64,000 nucleotides of DNA from DASWJZ01 sp963792885 (GTDB lineage Bacteria > Pseudomonadota > Alphaproteobacteria > Rhizobiales > Afifellaceae): assembly GCA_963792885.1 (NCBI GenBank), contig CAWBXX010000006.1, positions 248,001-312,000 of the forward strand, in the 5' to 3' direction. Numbering within the stretch: position 1 is the first letter of the stretch; the number at the start of each line of letters is the position of its first letter. Below, piece after piece: positions 54,225-63,432 of this stretch. A program made the position numbers and the translations under genes. The notes under the pieces are model-generated. The model did not search any database and was not told the origin of the DNA. It saw only the letters and a program-made list of their open reading frames with translations.

Positions 54225-55040
54225 ATGGCGAAGCAGTTCTCCGGCAAGGTCGCGGTCGTGACCGGTGGCACGCAGGGGCTCGGTGAGGCGATCGCCAGGC
54301 TCTTCGCCGCGCGCGGCGCGGCCGGCCTCGTCATCGTCGGGCGCGACAAGAAGCGCGGGAAGGCGGTCGCCGAGGACATTACCGAGAAGGGCTGCAAAAC
54401 GGTCTTCGTATCGGCCGACCTCGCGAACCTTGACGCCGCCCGCAAGATCGTGCCGGCCGCGGAGAAGGCATTCGGCAGGGTCGACGTGCTCGTCAACGCG
54501 GCCGCCATCACCGACCGTGGCACCATCCTCGATACGTCGCCGGAGCTCTTCGATGCGATGTTCGACGTGAACGTGCGCGCGCCGTTCTTCCTCATGCAGG
54601 ACGCGGCGAGGCTGATGGTCAGGAAGAAGATCAAAGGCGCGATGGTCAACATCCTGTCGATGTCGGGGCATGGCGGTCAGCCCTTCATCATCGCCTATTG
54701 CGGCTCGAAGGGCGCGCTTGCGACGCTGACCAAGAACGCCGCCTTCTCGCTGATGCGCAACCAGATCCGCGTGAACGCTCTCAACATCGGCTGGATGGAT
54801 ACCCCCGGCGAGGATCGCATCCAGAAGCTCTATCACGGCGCCGCGGACGACTGGCTGAAGAAGGCGGAAGCGGAAGCGCCGTTCGGCCGTCTTCTGAAGC
54901 CGGCGGAGGTGGCGCGCGCCGTCGCCTATCTGGCGAGCGACGAGTCCGGGCTGATGACCGGCTCGATCATCGACTTCGACCAGCAGGTGCTCGGCGCGTC
55001 CGAGACCTCTGCGCGCCCGTCGAAGGCGATGGCGCTATAG
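54225..55040 (+). CDS. Short-chain dehydrogenase/reductase
   Basis: A 271-residue classical SDR: VVTGGTQGLGEAIARLF (coenzyme loop), LVNAAAITDR, NILSMSGHGG (Ser) and AYCGSKGALATLTKNAA (Tyr and Lys). Near the end, LASDESGLMTGSIIDFDQQV is typical of sugar/polyol-type SDRs. GGAGGGAG precedes the ATG at 54225; a GTG at 54219 is possible. It ends before a strong terminator. Confidence 0.9.
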   Translation: MAKQFSGKVAVVTGGTQGLGEAIARLFAARGAAGLVIVGRDKKRGKAVAEDITEKGCKTVFVSADLANLDAARKIVPAAEKAFGRVDVLVNAAAITDRGTILDTSPELFDAMFDVNVRAPFFLMQDAARLMVRKKIKGAMVNILSMSGHGGQPFIIAYCGSKGALATLTKNAAFSLMRNQIRVNALNIGWMDTPGEDRIQKLYHGAADDWLKKAEAEAPFGRLLKPAEVARAVAYLASDESGLMTGSIIDFDQQVLGASETSARPSKAMAL

Positions 55041-55044
55041 AAAA

Positions 55045-55062
55045 GGCCCGCCGGAGCGGGCC
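55045..55062. terminator. Bidirectional terminator
   Basis: GGCCCGC (55045-55051) and GCGGGCC (55056-55062) form a 7-base GC stem with loop CGGA. On the minus strand it is followed by TTTTC, and on the plus strand by TCGTTCTCTT. It sits between convergent genes ending at 55040 and 55088. Confidence 0.8.
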
Positions 55063-55087
55063 TCGTTCTCTTGCCGGTTCGCTTCGC

Positions 55088-55609
55088 TCAGCTCTGATTG
55101 AGCGCGATCTGCGTGACGCGGGAGGAAGGGCCGCCCGGCTCCATCTGGTCGGTCACCGTGATCGCCAGGCTGCCGTTGCCGCTGTTCGAGATCGTCATCG
55201 TCGCCTTGGTGTCGCCGTTGACGGGCTTCGGCCAAGTGATCTGCAGCACAACCGCGTCGCCCTGGCGGCGGCCGGAGAGGTGCGCCGGCCCGATCGCCGA
55301 GCCTTCATAGACGCCCGTATAGCGGCCGGAAGCTGCGTCATAACGGATGTCGGCGCGGATGTTGCGCGAGAAGATGAAGGCGCCGCACTTGCCGCTCATC
55401 GAGACGCCGGTCTCGGATGGCTTGCCGGTTAGCGTGCAGCTCACCTGGTTCGGACGCTCGGCCGCGTTGCGCTGAACAAGCCCACCGCCGGAGAACGATC
55501 CCTGGAAGCGGCTCAGGAAATCCTGTTCCGAAGCTTGGCTCGCGCCCGCAAGCGACGCGGTCGCAAGCGCAAGAACGAATGCCGCCGCGCGGCGGGAAGC
55601 AAAGTGCAT
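55088..55609 (-). CDS. Secreted hypothetical protein
   Basis: A 173-residue protein with a clear signal peptide (AAAFVLALATASLAGASQAS). The mature part is beta-rich, with two Cys (SCTLTGKPS, GKCGAFIFS) that could form a disulfide, and ends MEPGGPSSRVTQIALNQS. I recognise a type common in Hyphomicrobiales but no named function. ATG at 55609 has GGAG 6 bases upstream; another ATG lies at 55621. It is monocistronic, ending at the terminator. Confidence 0.78.
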   Translation of the reverse strand: MHFASRRAAAFVLALATASLAGASQASEQDFLSRFQGSFSGGGLVQRNAAERPNQVSCTLTGKPSETGVSMSGKCGAFIFSRNIRADIRYDAASGRYTGVYEGSAIGPAHLSGRRQGDAVVLQITWPKPVNGDTKATMTISNSGNGSLAITVTDQMEPGGPSSRVTQIALNQS

Positions 55610-55851
55610 CTCCAACTCCATGATCCTTCGCTACCAAACGCCGCAACCGCGGAAATGTTTCCGCCCCGCTCGCGCTGGTTATCAGAGATGCCCCCCGTAG
55701 GCTGCATTCGATAACCGCACAGTGGTGGCGTCATCGGGCCGCTAATGCGGCAAGATAGCGGCACGACGTCATTTGCGGTGGGTAACTGTGATTAAGGTTT
55801 CTGCCGAAAGCGCCGGAATCCGGCGTGAAAGCGAATTCCGCCGCGGCTTCT

Positions 55852-56700
55852 TCACTTCTCCGTCTCGATTAGCCCGCGCACGAACCAGCGCTGCATCAGC
55901 ACCACGACTGCGATCGGCGGCAGGATGGCGAGCATCGTCGTCACCATCACGAGATGCCACGGCGTGTCCGCGTCGGCGAAGGAGATCATCTTTTTCAGCG
56001 CGATGATGATCGTCGTCATCTGGTTGTCGTTGGTGACGAGGAGCGGCCAGAGGTACTGCGTCCAGCCGTAGATGAAGAGGATCACGAAGAGCGCCGCGAT
56101 GTTGGTGCGCGACAGCGGCAGGAGGATGTAGGCGAAGAAGCGCATCGGCCCGGCGCCGTCGACGCGCGCCGCTTCCACCAGCTCGCCCGGGATGGTCAGA
56201 AAGAACTGCCGGAAGAGGAAGGTGGCGGTGGCCGAGGCCATCAGCGGCAAGGTGAGGCCGGTGTAGGTATCGATCAGGCCGAGATCGACGATCACCTTAT
56301 AGGTCGGCAGGATGCGCACTTCGACCGGCAGCATCAGCGTGATGAAGATCATCCAGAAAAACACCATCCTGAGCGGAAAGCGGAAGAACACGATCGCGAA
56401 GGCGGAGAGGATCGAGATGGCGATCTTGCCGACGGCGATCGCGAGCGCCACGACCGTCGTGTTGAAGAGAAGCCGCGTGACGCTGACGCCGCCGATCCGC
56501 CCGACCCCGCCGAAGAGCGCTTCGCCGTAATTCTGAAGGAACTGATTGCCAGGCACGAGCGGCAGCGGCGGGCGAAGTATCTGCGGGACGGTCAGCGTGG
56601 ACGCGACGAATGTGTAGTAAATCGGGAAGGCGACAACTGCGATCCCGAGGATCAGCACGAGATGGGCGATGACGGTCGCGAGCGGGCGGTTCTCGACCAT
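55852..56700 (-). CDS. Carbohydrate ABC transporter permease, UgpE type
   Basis: A 282-residue permease with six membrane segments and the EAA loop in LVEAARVDGAGPMRFFAYIL (about 178-197), which docks on the ATPase. PPLPLVPGNQFLQNYGEALF near the N-terminus is typical of UgpE (glycerol-3-phosphate uptake). Downstream of UgpA by 13 bases. It ends the run; no UgpC ATPase gene follows. Confidence 0.9.
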   Translation of the reverse strand: MVENRPLATVIAHLVLILGIAVVAFPIYYTFVASTLTVPQILRPPLPLVPGNQFLQNYGEALFGGVGRIGGVSVTRLLFNTTVVALAIAVGKIAISILSAFAIVFFRFPLRMVFFWMIFITLMLPVEVRILPTYKVIVDLGLIDTYTGLTLPLMASATATFLFRQFFLTIPGELVEAARVDGAGPMRFFAYILLPLSRTNIAALFVILFIYGWTQYLWPLLVTNDNQMTTIIIALKKMISFADADTPWHLVMVTTMLAILPPIAVVVLMQRWFVRGLIETEK

Positions 56701-56713
56701 CTAGCAGCACCCC

Positions 56714-57595
56714 TTACGCATAATGCACACGGCTTTCGACGTAGCGGAACTGCACTGCGGTGAGCATGATCACGATCGCCATCAAGATCACCGACTCCGC
56801 CGCGGAGGTGCCGAGCTGCAGATTGACGAAGCCGTCGTTGAAGACCTTGTAGACGAGCGTCTCGGTCGCCTTGGCGGGCCCGCCGCCGGTCACCGCGTGT
56901 ATGATGCCGAAGGTGTCGAAGAACGCGTAGACGGTGTTGATGACGAGCAGGAAGAAGCTCGTCGGCGCAAGGAGCGGGAAGACGATCGACCTGAAGCGCC
57001 GCGCGGGGCTGGCTCCGTCGATAGCGGCCGCCTCGACCAGCGAGCGTGGGATCGCCTGCAGGCCGGCGACAAAGAAGAGAAAGTTGTAGCTGATCTGCTT
57101 CCAGGCGGCTGCGCCGACTACGAGCATCATCGCCTGCGGACCGTTGAGGAGCGGGTCCCACGGTATGCCGGCGTCCCGAAGCAGATAGGCAAGGGTCCCC
57201 ATGGCCGGATTGAACAGGAAGAGCCAAAGCATGCCGGCGACGGCCGGCGCGACGGCGTAGGGACAGACGAGCAGCGTGCGGTAGAAGCCGCGTCCTTTGA
57301 CGATGCGTTCCGCCATGACGGCGAGAAGGAGCGCCGTCGACATCGCGAGAAGCGCGGTGGCAACGCTGAAGACGACCGTCACCTGCACGGAATGGAGGTA
57401 GTTCGGATCGGCGAAGATGCGGCGGAAATTGCCGAGGCCGGCAAATGACGTCTTCAATCCGAAAGGGTCCTGCCGAAGCAGCGATTGGCGCACCGCCTGG
57501 CTCGCCGGCCAGAAGAAGAAGACGACCGTAATGGTGATCTGCGGCAGAAGCAGAAGGTAGGGCAGAACCTTGTTGGGGAAGATGACGCGGTTCAC
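56714..57595 (-). CDS. Carbohydrate ABC transporter permease, UgpA type
   Basis: A 293-residue permease, six membrane segments, EAA loop in LVEAAAIDGASPARRFRSIV (about 196-215). The opening KVLPYLLLLPQITITVVFFF and the SLLRQDPFGLKTSFAGLGNF loop match UgpA. It pairs with UgpE downstream. A 115-base gap with a strong hairpin separates it from the binding-protein gene upstream. Confidence 0.9.
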   Translation of the reverse strand: MNRVIFPNKVLPYLLLLPQITITVVFFFWPASQAVRQSLLRQDPFGLKTSFAGLGNFRRIFADPNYLHSVQVTVVFSVATALLAMSTALLLAVMAERIVKGRGFYRTLLVCPYAVAPAVAGMLWLFLFNPAMGTLAYLLRDAGIPWDPLLNGPQAMMLVVGAAAWKQISYNFLFFVAGLQAIPRSLVEAAAIDGASPARRFRSIVFPLLAPTSFFLLVINTVYAFFDTFGIIHAVTGGGPAKATETLVYKVFNDGFVNLQLGTSAAESVILMAIVIMLTAVQFRYVESRVHYA

Positions 57596-57635
57596 AGTCG
57601 AGCCGCGTTCCTCGCGCCGAGCCTTCCGGCGCTTT

Positions 57636-57662
57636 GTCCCTCCCCCCGACGGGGAGAGGGAC
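57636..57662. repeat. Near-perfect 27-base palindrome between binding-protein and permease genes
   Basis: Arms 57636-57648 and 57650-57662 are complementary at 12 of 13 positions (GTCCCTCCCCCCG and CGGGGAGAGGGAC). Such hairpins behind binding-protein genes often protect the upstream mRNA from decay, which raises binding protein over permease. The motif also resembles dispersed GC-rich palindromes of rhizobial genomes. Confidence 0.5.
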
Positions 57663-57710
57663 GGGTCCTTCGCGATGCGGGCATGCGTGAGATGAGGCGA
57701 AGCCCGCTGG

Positions 57711-59021
57711 CTACTGATTCATCAGCGCTTCTTTGACCGCCTCGTTGCCGCGCGTCACGGCGTTGTCGAGCGCCTGTTGGGCGGTCTGCTGGCCCGCCAG
57801 CATCGTCTCGAACTCCTCGTTCTGGATGTCGCGGAGCTGCGGCAGGTTGATGGCGCGCACGCCCTTCGAGTTCTCCGTCGGCGCTTTACCCATCATCTGC
57901 ATGATGGGCTGCTCGCGGCCAGGATTCTTCTCGTAGAAGCCAGAAGCCTTGGTGGCTTCGTAGGCAGCCATGGTGACCGGCAGGTAGCCGGACGCCTCGT
58001 GCAGCCTCTCCTGGATATCTGTCTGCGACAGGAACTTGAAGAAGGCCGCCGCCGCTTTGTACTCGTCGTCGCTGTGGCCGCCGAACACCCAGAGGCTGGC
58101 GCCGCCGGGGATGGTGTTCTGCGGGGCTCCCTCGGCCGTCGGATCGTAGGGGAGCGCGCCGGTGCCGTAATTGATCCCCGACTTCACGACGTCGCCAAGG
58201 CCGCCGGAGGATTCCGACATGATCGCGCATTCGCCGGAGAGGAAGAACTGCTTCGCCTCGGAGGTGCGGCCGCCATATTTGAACACGCCTTCCTTCGCGA
58301 GATCGGCGATGTCCTGCATGTGCTTCACGAAGATCGGCGAGTTGAACTTGAGCTCGATGTCCGATCCGGCGAGGCCGTTCTCGTTGGTGGCGTATTGGAG
58401 ATTGTTCCAGGCGGCGAAGTTCTCCATGTGGATCCAAGTGAGCCACGTGGAAGTGTAGCCGCAGCTCGCCGCGCCAGACTTCACGATCTGTCGCGCCGCG
58501 TCCCAGACCTCAGGCCAGGTCTTGGGCGGATTTGCAGGATCGAGCCCGGCCTTCTGGAAGACGTCCTTGTTGAAATAGAGGATGGGCGAGGAGCTGTTGT
58601 AGGGGAAGGAGAGCATGGTGCCGTCAGGCTTCGAATAGTAAGCGACGATGCCCGGGAGGTACTGGCTCTTGTCGAAGCTCTCGCCACCCTTCTCGAGCAC
58701 TTCCGCGACCGGCACCACCGCGCCCTCGGCGGACATCATGACGCCGGTGCCGACGTCGAAGACCTGAATGATCGTCGGGGCTTCGCCGGCGCGAAAGGCG
58801 GCGATACCGGCGTTCAGCGTCTCCGGGTAGGTGCCCTTGAAGACCGGGGTCACCTTGTAGTCGCTCTGACTCTCGTTGAACTCCTTGGAGAGGGTGTCGA
58901 CGACCTCGCTGTTGGCGCCGGTCATCGCATGCCACCACTGAATCTCTGTGACGGCGAACGCGCCGGGTGCCGTTCCGGCAGTAATCGCAAAGCCAAGCAG
59001 AGCTGAAAGGGCGATCCTCAT
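57711..59021 (-). CDS. Solute-binding protein, UgpB type (copy 1)
   Basis: A 436-residue periplasmic binding protein: signal peptide ending GAFA, then WWHAMTGANSEVVDTLSKEF, VFKGTYPETLNAGIAAFRAG, IIQVFDVGTGVMMSAEGAVV and MGKAPTENSKGVRAINLPQL. These are hallmarks of UgpB, which binds sn-glycerol 3-phosphate or its diesters. A close paralogue lies just upstream on the same strand. Start ATG at 59021. Confidence 0.92.
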   Translation of the reverse strand: MRIALSALLGFAITAGTAPGAFAVTEIQWWHAMTGANSEVVDTLSKEFNESQSDYKVTPVFKGTYPETLNAGIAAFRAGEAPTIIQVFDVGTGVMMSAEGAVVPVAEVLEKGGESFDKSQYLPGIVAYYSKPDGTMLSFPYNSSSPILYFNKDVFQKAGLDPANPPKTWPEVWDAARQIVKSGAASCGYTSTWLTWIHMENFAAWNNLQYATNENGLAGSDIELKFNSPIFVKHMQDIADLAKEGVFKYGGRTSEAKQFFLSGECAIMSESSGGLGDVVKSGINYGTGALPYDPTAEGAPQNTIPGGASLWVFGGHSDDEYKAAAAFFKFLSQTDIQERLHEASGYLPVTMAAYEATKASGFYEKNPGREQPIMQMMGKAPTENSKGVRAINLPQLRDIQNEEFETMLAGQQTAQQALDNAVTRGNEAVKEALMNQ

Positions 59022-59180
59022 GTGGGCCTCCGTCGTGTATCGCGGGTACCTGCTACGCCGGTGAGGTGACGACTCCGTGTCGTTTTTGTCAACGCGGGTT
59101 TTCGTTAGCCGCGTGCCCATTTCGGCGCCACGAGGGCTTTGGCGCAAAGCGAAAATACCGAATGGCAATGATACGAAGAG

Positions 59181-60503
59181 CTATTTCTGAAGCGCTGCCC
59201 TGATCGCGGCGTTGCCGCGCTGCACCGCATGATCGAGCGCTTCGCGCGCGCTCTCCTGTCCGGCGAGAAGCGACTCGAACTCCTCGTCCTGGATCTGGCG
59301 AAGCTCGGGGAGATTGATCGCACGCACCCCACGCGAGTTTTCGGTCGGCGGCTTCCCGATCATCTGCAGGATCGGCTGCTCGCGTCCCGGATTCTTGTCG
59401 TAGAAGCCGGAGTTCTTCGTCGCCTCGTAGGCGGCTATGGTGACCGGCAGGTAGCCGGAAACCTGGTGCAGGCGGGACTGCACGTCGGTGCGCGAGAGGA
59501 ATTGGAAGAAGTCGGCGACGCCGACGTAGTCGCGCGCCGGATGTCCGGCGAAAACCCAGAGGCTCGCGCCGCCGGGAACGGTGTTCTGCGGCGCGCCGGG
59601 CGCTGAGGGGTCGTAGGGGAGGGGTCCGGTACCGAAGTTGATCCGCGACTGCACCATGTCGCCAAGGCCTGCCGAGGAGTCCGTCAGCATGGCGCATTCG
59701 CCGGAGAGGAAAAGCTGCTTCGCCTCCGATGTGCGGCCGGCGTAGCGGAAGATGTTGTCGTTGGCGAGCGCTGCGAGCTCCTCGAAGTGCCGCACGTAGA
59801 TTGGCGCATTGATCTCGAGCTCGATGTCTGCGCCGGCGAGCCCATTCTCCTTGGTGGCGTAGGGCACATCGTTCCACGCGGCGAAGTTTTCCACGTGGAT
59901 CCAGGTGATCCAGGCTGACGTATAGCCGCAGGATGCCGCCCGCGTGCCGACGATGCGGCGCGCGACGCGCCACACGTCCGGCCAGGTCTTCGGGGGTTTG
60001 TCGATGTCGAGCCCGGCGCGGCGGAAGGCGTCCTTGTTGAAGAAGAGGATCGGCGATGAGGAGTTGAACGGGAAGGAGAGCATCGTCCCGTCCGGCCGCG
60101 AATAGTAAGCGACGATGCCCGGAAGGTACTGGCTCTTGTCGAATGTCGCTCCGGCCTTCTCCAGCACCTCGGCGACGGGAACGAAGGCCTTCTCGTCGTT
60201 CATCATCACCCCGGTGCCGACGTCGAAGACCTGGATGATGTGTGGCGGATGCCCCTCGCGATAGGCTTCAAGCCCGGCCTGCAAGGTCTCCGGATAGGTG
60301 CCCTTGAAGACCGGGACGACGCGGAAGGCGGTCTGGCTCGCGTTGAACTCGCGGGCGAGATCCTCGACGACCTGGGCGTTGGCCCCGCTTAGTCCGAACC
60401 AGAACTCAAGCTCGGTAGCGGCACGAGCGTACGATACCGCCGCCCCGGCGAGAACCAGGCCGAAAAGGGCGGAAATCGTCGACTTCAACACGCGGCTCGC
60501 CAT
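59181..60503 (-). CDS. Solute-binding protein, UgpB type (copy 2)
   Basis: A 440-residue paralogue of the next gene, aligned along its whole length (FWFGLSGANAQVVEDLAREF, VFKGTYPETLQAGLEAYREG, IIQVFDVGTGVMMNDEKAFV, IGKPPTENSRGVRAINLPEL). By eye roughly two thirds of the residues match, so the duplication is not recent. Several ligand-side positions differ (WWHAMTG against FWFGLSG), which may mean a different ligand. Start ATG at 60503. It heads the Ugp-like run and is divergent from ribokinase. Confidence 0.9.
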   Translation of the reverse strand: MASRVLKSTISALFGLVLAGAAVSYARAATELEFWFGLSGANAQVVEDLAREFNASQTAFRVVPVFKGTYPETLQAGLEAYREGHPPHIIQVFDVGTGVMMNDEKAFVPVAEVLEKAGATFDKSQYLPGIVAYYSRPDGTMLSFPFNSSSPILFFNKDAFRRAGLDIDKPPKTWPDVWRVARRIVGTRAASCGYTSAWITWIHVENFAAWNDVPYATKENGLAGADIELEINAPIYVRHFEELAALANDNIFRYAGRTSEAKQLFLSGECAMLTDSSAGLGDMVQSRINFGTGPLPYDPSAPGAPQNTVPGGASLWVFAGHPARDYVGVADFFQFLSRTDVQSRLHQVSGYLPVTIAAYEATKNSGFYDKNPGREQPILQMIGKPPTENSRGVRAINLPELRQIQDEEFESLLAGQESAREALDHAVQRGNAAIRAALQK

Positions 60504-60660
60504 CCGGTTGCAGCATACGACGCCCGGGCGGGCACGTCCCGTGACAATTCTATCGCTGGATTGTGACAGGCAACGGTACGCCGCAGTAAATTGACTCGCT
60601 TGTCTGGAGCAAGAGGCGGGCCAGCAATGAGGCGGGTGTCCGCTGCGCGGGGGAAGCAAG

Positions 60661-61593
60661 GTGATTACGGTTTTCGGCTCGATCAATCTCGATCTGATCG
60701 GCGGGGTGGAGCGGCTTCCGCGACCGGGCGAAACGGTCCCTGGGACTACGTTCGCGACCGCTCCGGGCGGCAAGGGCGCCAACCAGGGGCTTGCAGCGCG
60801 CCGCGCGGGGGCGGCGGTCCGCATGGTCGGCGCCGTCGGCGACGACGGTTTTGCCGACGTCGCGCTTTCGCTGCTGCGTGCGGACGGGCTCGACCTTGAG
60901 CACGTTGCGACTGTGAGAGCGCCGACCGGCGTCGCGCTGATCCTCGTCGATCGCGCCGGCGAGAACGTCATCGTCGTCATTCCCGGTGCGAACGGGATGG
61001 TTGGTGAGACGGACGCGGAAAGCCTGGATTTTGCGCCGGCTGACGTACTCCTCCTGCAGCTCGAGGTCCCCGTCGGCGGGGCCGCAGTCGCCGCGAGGCG
61101 GGCGAGGGCGGCCGGCGCGCGAGTCCTCCTTAATTTCGCACCCTATCGGAGCGACGGGCTCGACCTCGTGCGGGAGGCCACGCATCTCGTCGTCAACGAG
61201 ACAGAATGCGCGCTGATTGCCAAGGCGATGGGGCTACAGGAGGCGGCGCTCGAAGCGCAGGCGGACCTGATCGCAGAACGAACTGCCGCGGCGGTCGTGG
61301 TGACGCTCGGGCGGGAAGGCGTCATCGCCGTCGAGGACGGCCGCCGCTTCCGCGCTGCGGCGCTTCCGGTCGATCCGGTCGACACTGTCGGCGCGGGCGA
61401 CACGTTCTGCGGCTATCTCGCTACCATGCTCGCCGAGGGGCAGACGCTTGAAGCGGCGCTCGTTTTTGCAGCTGCGGCCGGGAGCCTCGCCTGCTCGAAG
61501 GCCGGCGCGCAGCCTTCCATCCCGCGGCGCGCGGACGTCGAAGCGGCGCTGCGCTCGGCTATGGACCCGAAAACGGGAAGACGAGAGCGATGA
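60661..61593 (+). CDS. rbsK: Ribokinase (PfkB family)
   Basis: A 310-residue sugar kinase making ribose 5-phosphate. FGSINLDLIGGVERLPRPGE, APGGKGANQGLAARRAGAAV (sugar-binding motif), TLGREGVIAVEDG and VDTVGAGDTFCGYLA (catalytic Asp) are all present. The start is GTG at 60661 with GGGGAAG upstream. No ribose importer is adjacent; the ribose could come from the nucleoside hydrolase. Its 3' end overlaps the convergent SLC13 gene by 35 bases. Confidence 0.88.
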   Translation: MITVFGSINLDLIGGVERLPRPGETVPGTTFATAPGGKGANQGLAARRAGAAVRMVGAVGDDGFADVALSLLRADGLDLEHVATVRAPTGVALILVDRAGENVIVVIPGANGMVGETDAESLDFAPADVLLLQLEVPVGGAAVAARRARAAGARVLLNFAPYRSDGLDLVREATHLVVNETECALIAKAMGLQEAALEAQADLIAERTAAAVVVTLGREGVIAVEDGRRFRAAALPVDPVDTVGAGDTFCGYLATMLAEGQTLEAALVFAAAAGSLACSKAGAQPSIPRRADVEAALRSAMDPKTGRRER

Positions 61594-63347
61594 GCGGCAC
61601 CCCGACCACGACGACGAGGATCGAGAGCGGCAATCCGAGCCGCCAGTAGTCGCCGAAGCGGTAACCGCCGGGGCCCATGACGAGCGTGTTCGACTGATGC
61701 CCGATCGGGGTCAGGAAATCCGATGCTGCGCCCAGCGCGACAGCCATCAGGAAGGGGTCGGGGTTGTAGCCAAGCGCGCCGGCAAATTGGGCGGCGACCG
61801 GCGCCATGACAAGCACGGTCGCGGCGTTGTTCAGGAAGGGCGTCACCGCCATGCCGGCAATCAGGATGACGGCGAGCGCACCGTGCGGGGGAAGCGGTGC
61901 GGCAATGGCGGAAAGCCAAGCGGCGAGGAGGTCGGTCGCACCCGTCGTCTGCATGGCGCCGCTCACCGGGATCAACGAGCCGATCAGGATCAGGAGCGGC
62001 CAGTCGATCACCTCATAGGCTTCGCGCAGGCTGATGGAGCGCGCCAAGAGAAGAACGAGCGCGGCCGAGAAGAAGCCAAAGGCGACCGGCACGATCTGAA
62101 GCGCGACAAGCGCCATCGCGATCGCGAGCACGATGATCGGGAGATAGCGCCATCTCTCGCGGCCGAGCCCGATATTGCGGCCGGCGAGCGGCAGGCAGCC
62201 AAGCTCTGCGAGCGCCTCCGGCATCTGCGTCATGTTACCCTGCAGGACGATGACGTCGCCCGGCTGGAAACGTATGGTCCGCAGCCGCCGCGTCAGCCGC
62301 TCGCCGCTGCGGCTGACGGCGAGAACGGCGACTTGGTAGCGCTCCGCGAGCCGCGCCTGCGTAGAGGTGCGGTCGACGAGGCGCGAACCGGCGGTGACGA
62401 CCGCTTCCATGACGCCGAAGTCTTCGGCGCTCGTGTCGGGCTCCGTTTCCTGTTCCTCGCTGCCGACCAGCTTCAGCTTGCCCGCCGCGACGGTCTGTTC
62501 CAAAGCTGCGGAGTTCGCCTTCAAGAAGAAGCGTGTCGCCGGCGACAAGCGTCCAGCTCGGCGAGGGCGTGAAGCGGCGGAAGCGCTCGCGGATGATGGT
62601 TACGACCTGGACATCGCCCTCCGATCGCTTCTCGATCTCCGCCACGGTCTTGCCGATGAAGGAGGAATCCTCCGGCACCTGGACCTCGGTGGTATAGCTT
62701 TGGATGCTGAAGGCGGCGTCGAGCGAGGCGGCGCCCTTGCGGTCGGCAGGAAGCAGCTTGTAGCCGAAGGCCAGGAAGGCGACGCCGACGACGGCGATCG
62801 AAAAGCCGACCGGCGTGAAGTCGAACATGTGGAAGGGCTCGCCGACGAGCTCGGCGCGAAGCCGCGACACGATGATGTTTGGCGAGGTGCCGATCATCGT
62901 CATCGTGCCGCCGAGCAGCGAGCCGAAGGCCATCGGCATCAGGAAATACGAGGGCGAGATCTTCGTGCGCCGCGCGAGCTGGAAGGCCACCGGCATCAGC
63001 ATGGCGAGCGCGCCGATATTCTTCACGAAGCCGGCCATCAGCGTGACCGAGCCGACGAGGAGCAGGATCACCTTGCGCGGCGAGTCGAGAAAGGGCGCGA
63101 GCTTCTGCAGCGCCGCTTCGACGATGCCGGAGCGCGCCACCGATGCGCTGACCACGAGCGCCGAGCCGACGATGATGACGATATCGTCGCTGAAGCCCTT
63201 GAACGCCTCCTCGGGCGGGACGATGCCGACCACGACCGAGGTGAAGAGCGCCAGCATCGCCACGACGTCGTAACGCAGACGGCCCCAGACGAAGAGGACC
63301 ATCATGCCGGCGATCACCGCGAAGGCGAGACTCTGCTGAAGCGTCAT
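61559..63347 (-). pseudogene. SLC13 family permease with RCK_C domains, one frameshift
   Basis: An anion or dicarboxylate-type permease of about 595 residues. The first half has membrane segments (LAFAVIAGMMVLFVWGRLRY), FGSLLGGTMTMIGTSPNIIV (the SNT-like hairpin) and one TrkA-C (RCK_C) domain ending WTLVAGDTLLLEG. One extra base near 62518 breaks the frame. The second half continues with another RCK_C domain (IRFQPGDVIVLQGNMTQMPE) and membrane segments with ASDFLTPIGHQSNTLVMGPG. Both hallmark hairpins survive, so the break is probably an error. ATG at 63347; the CBS-domain gene lies just upstream. Confidence 0.85.
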
Positions 63348-63432
63348 TGAGCGAGACTTAAGAGATCGAGACCGAGAGTTTACGCCCGCGCGGCCTTCGG
63401 CGCGGCTTCCGTGGTCGTCGGAACTGTCGGTC

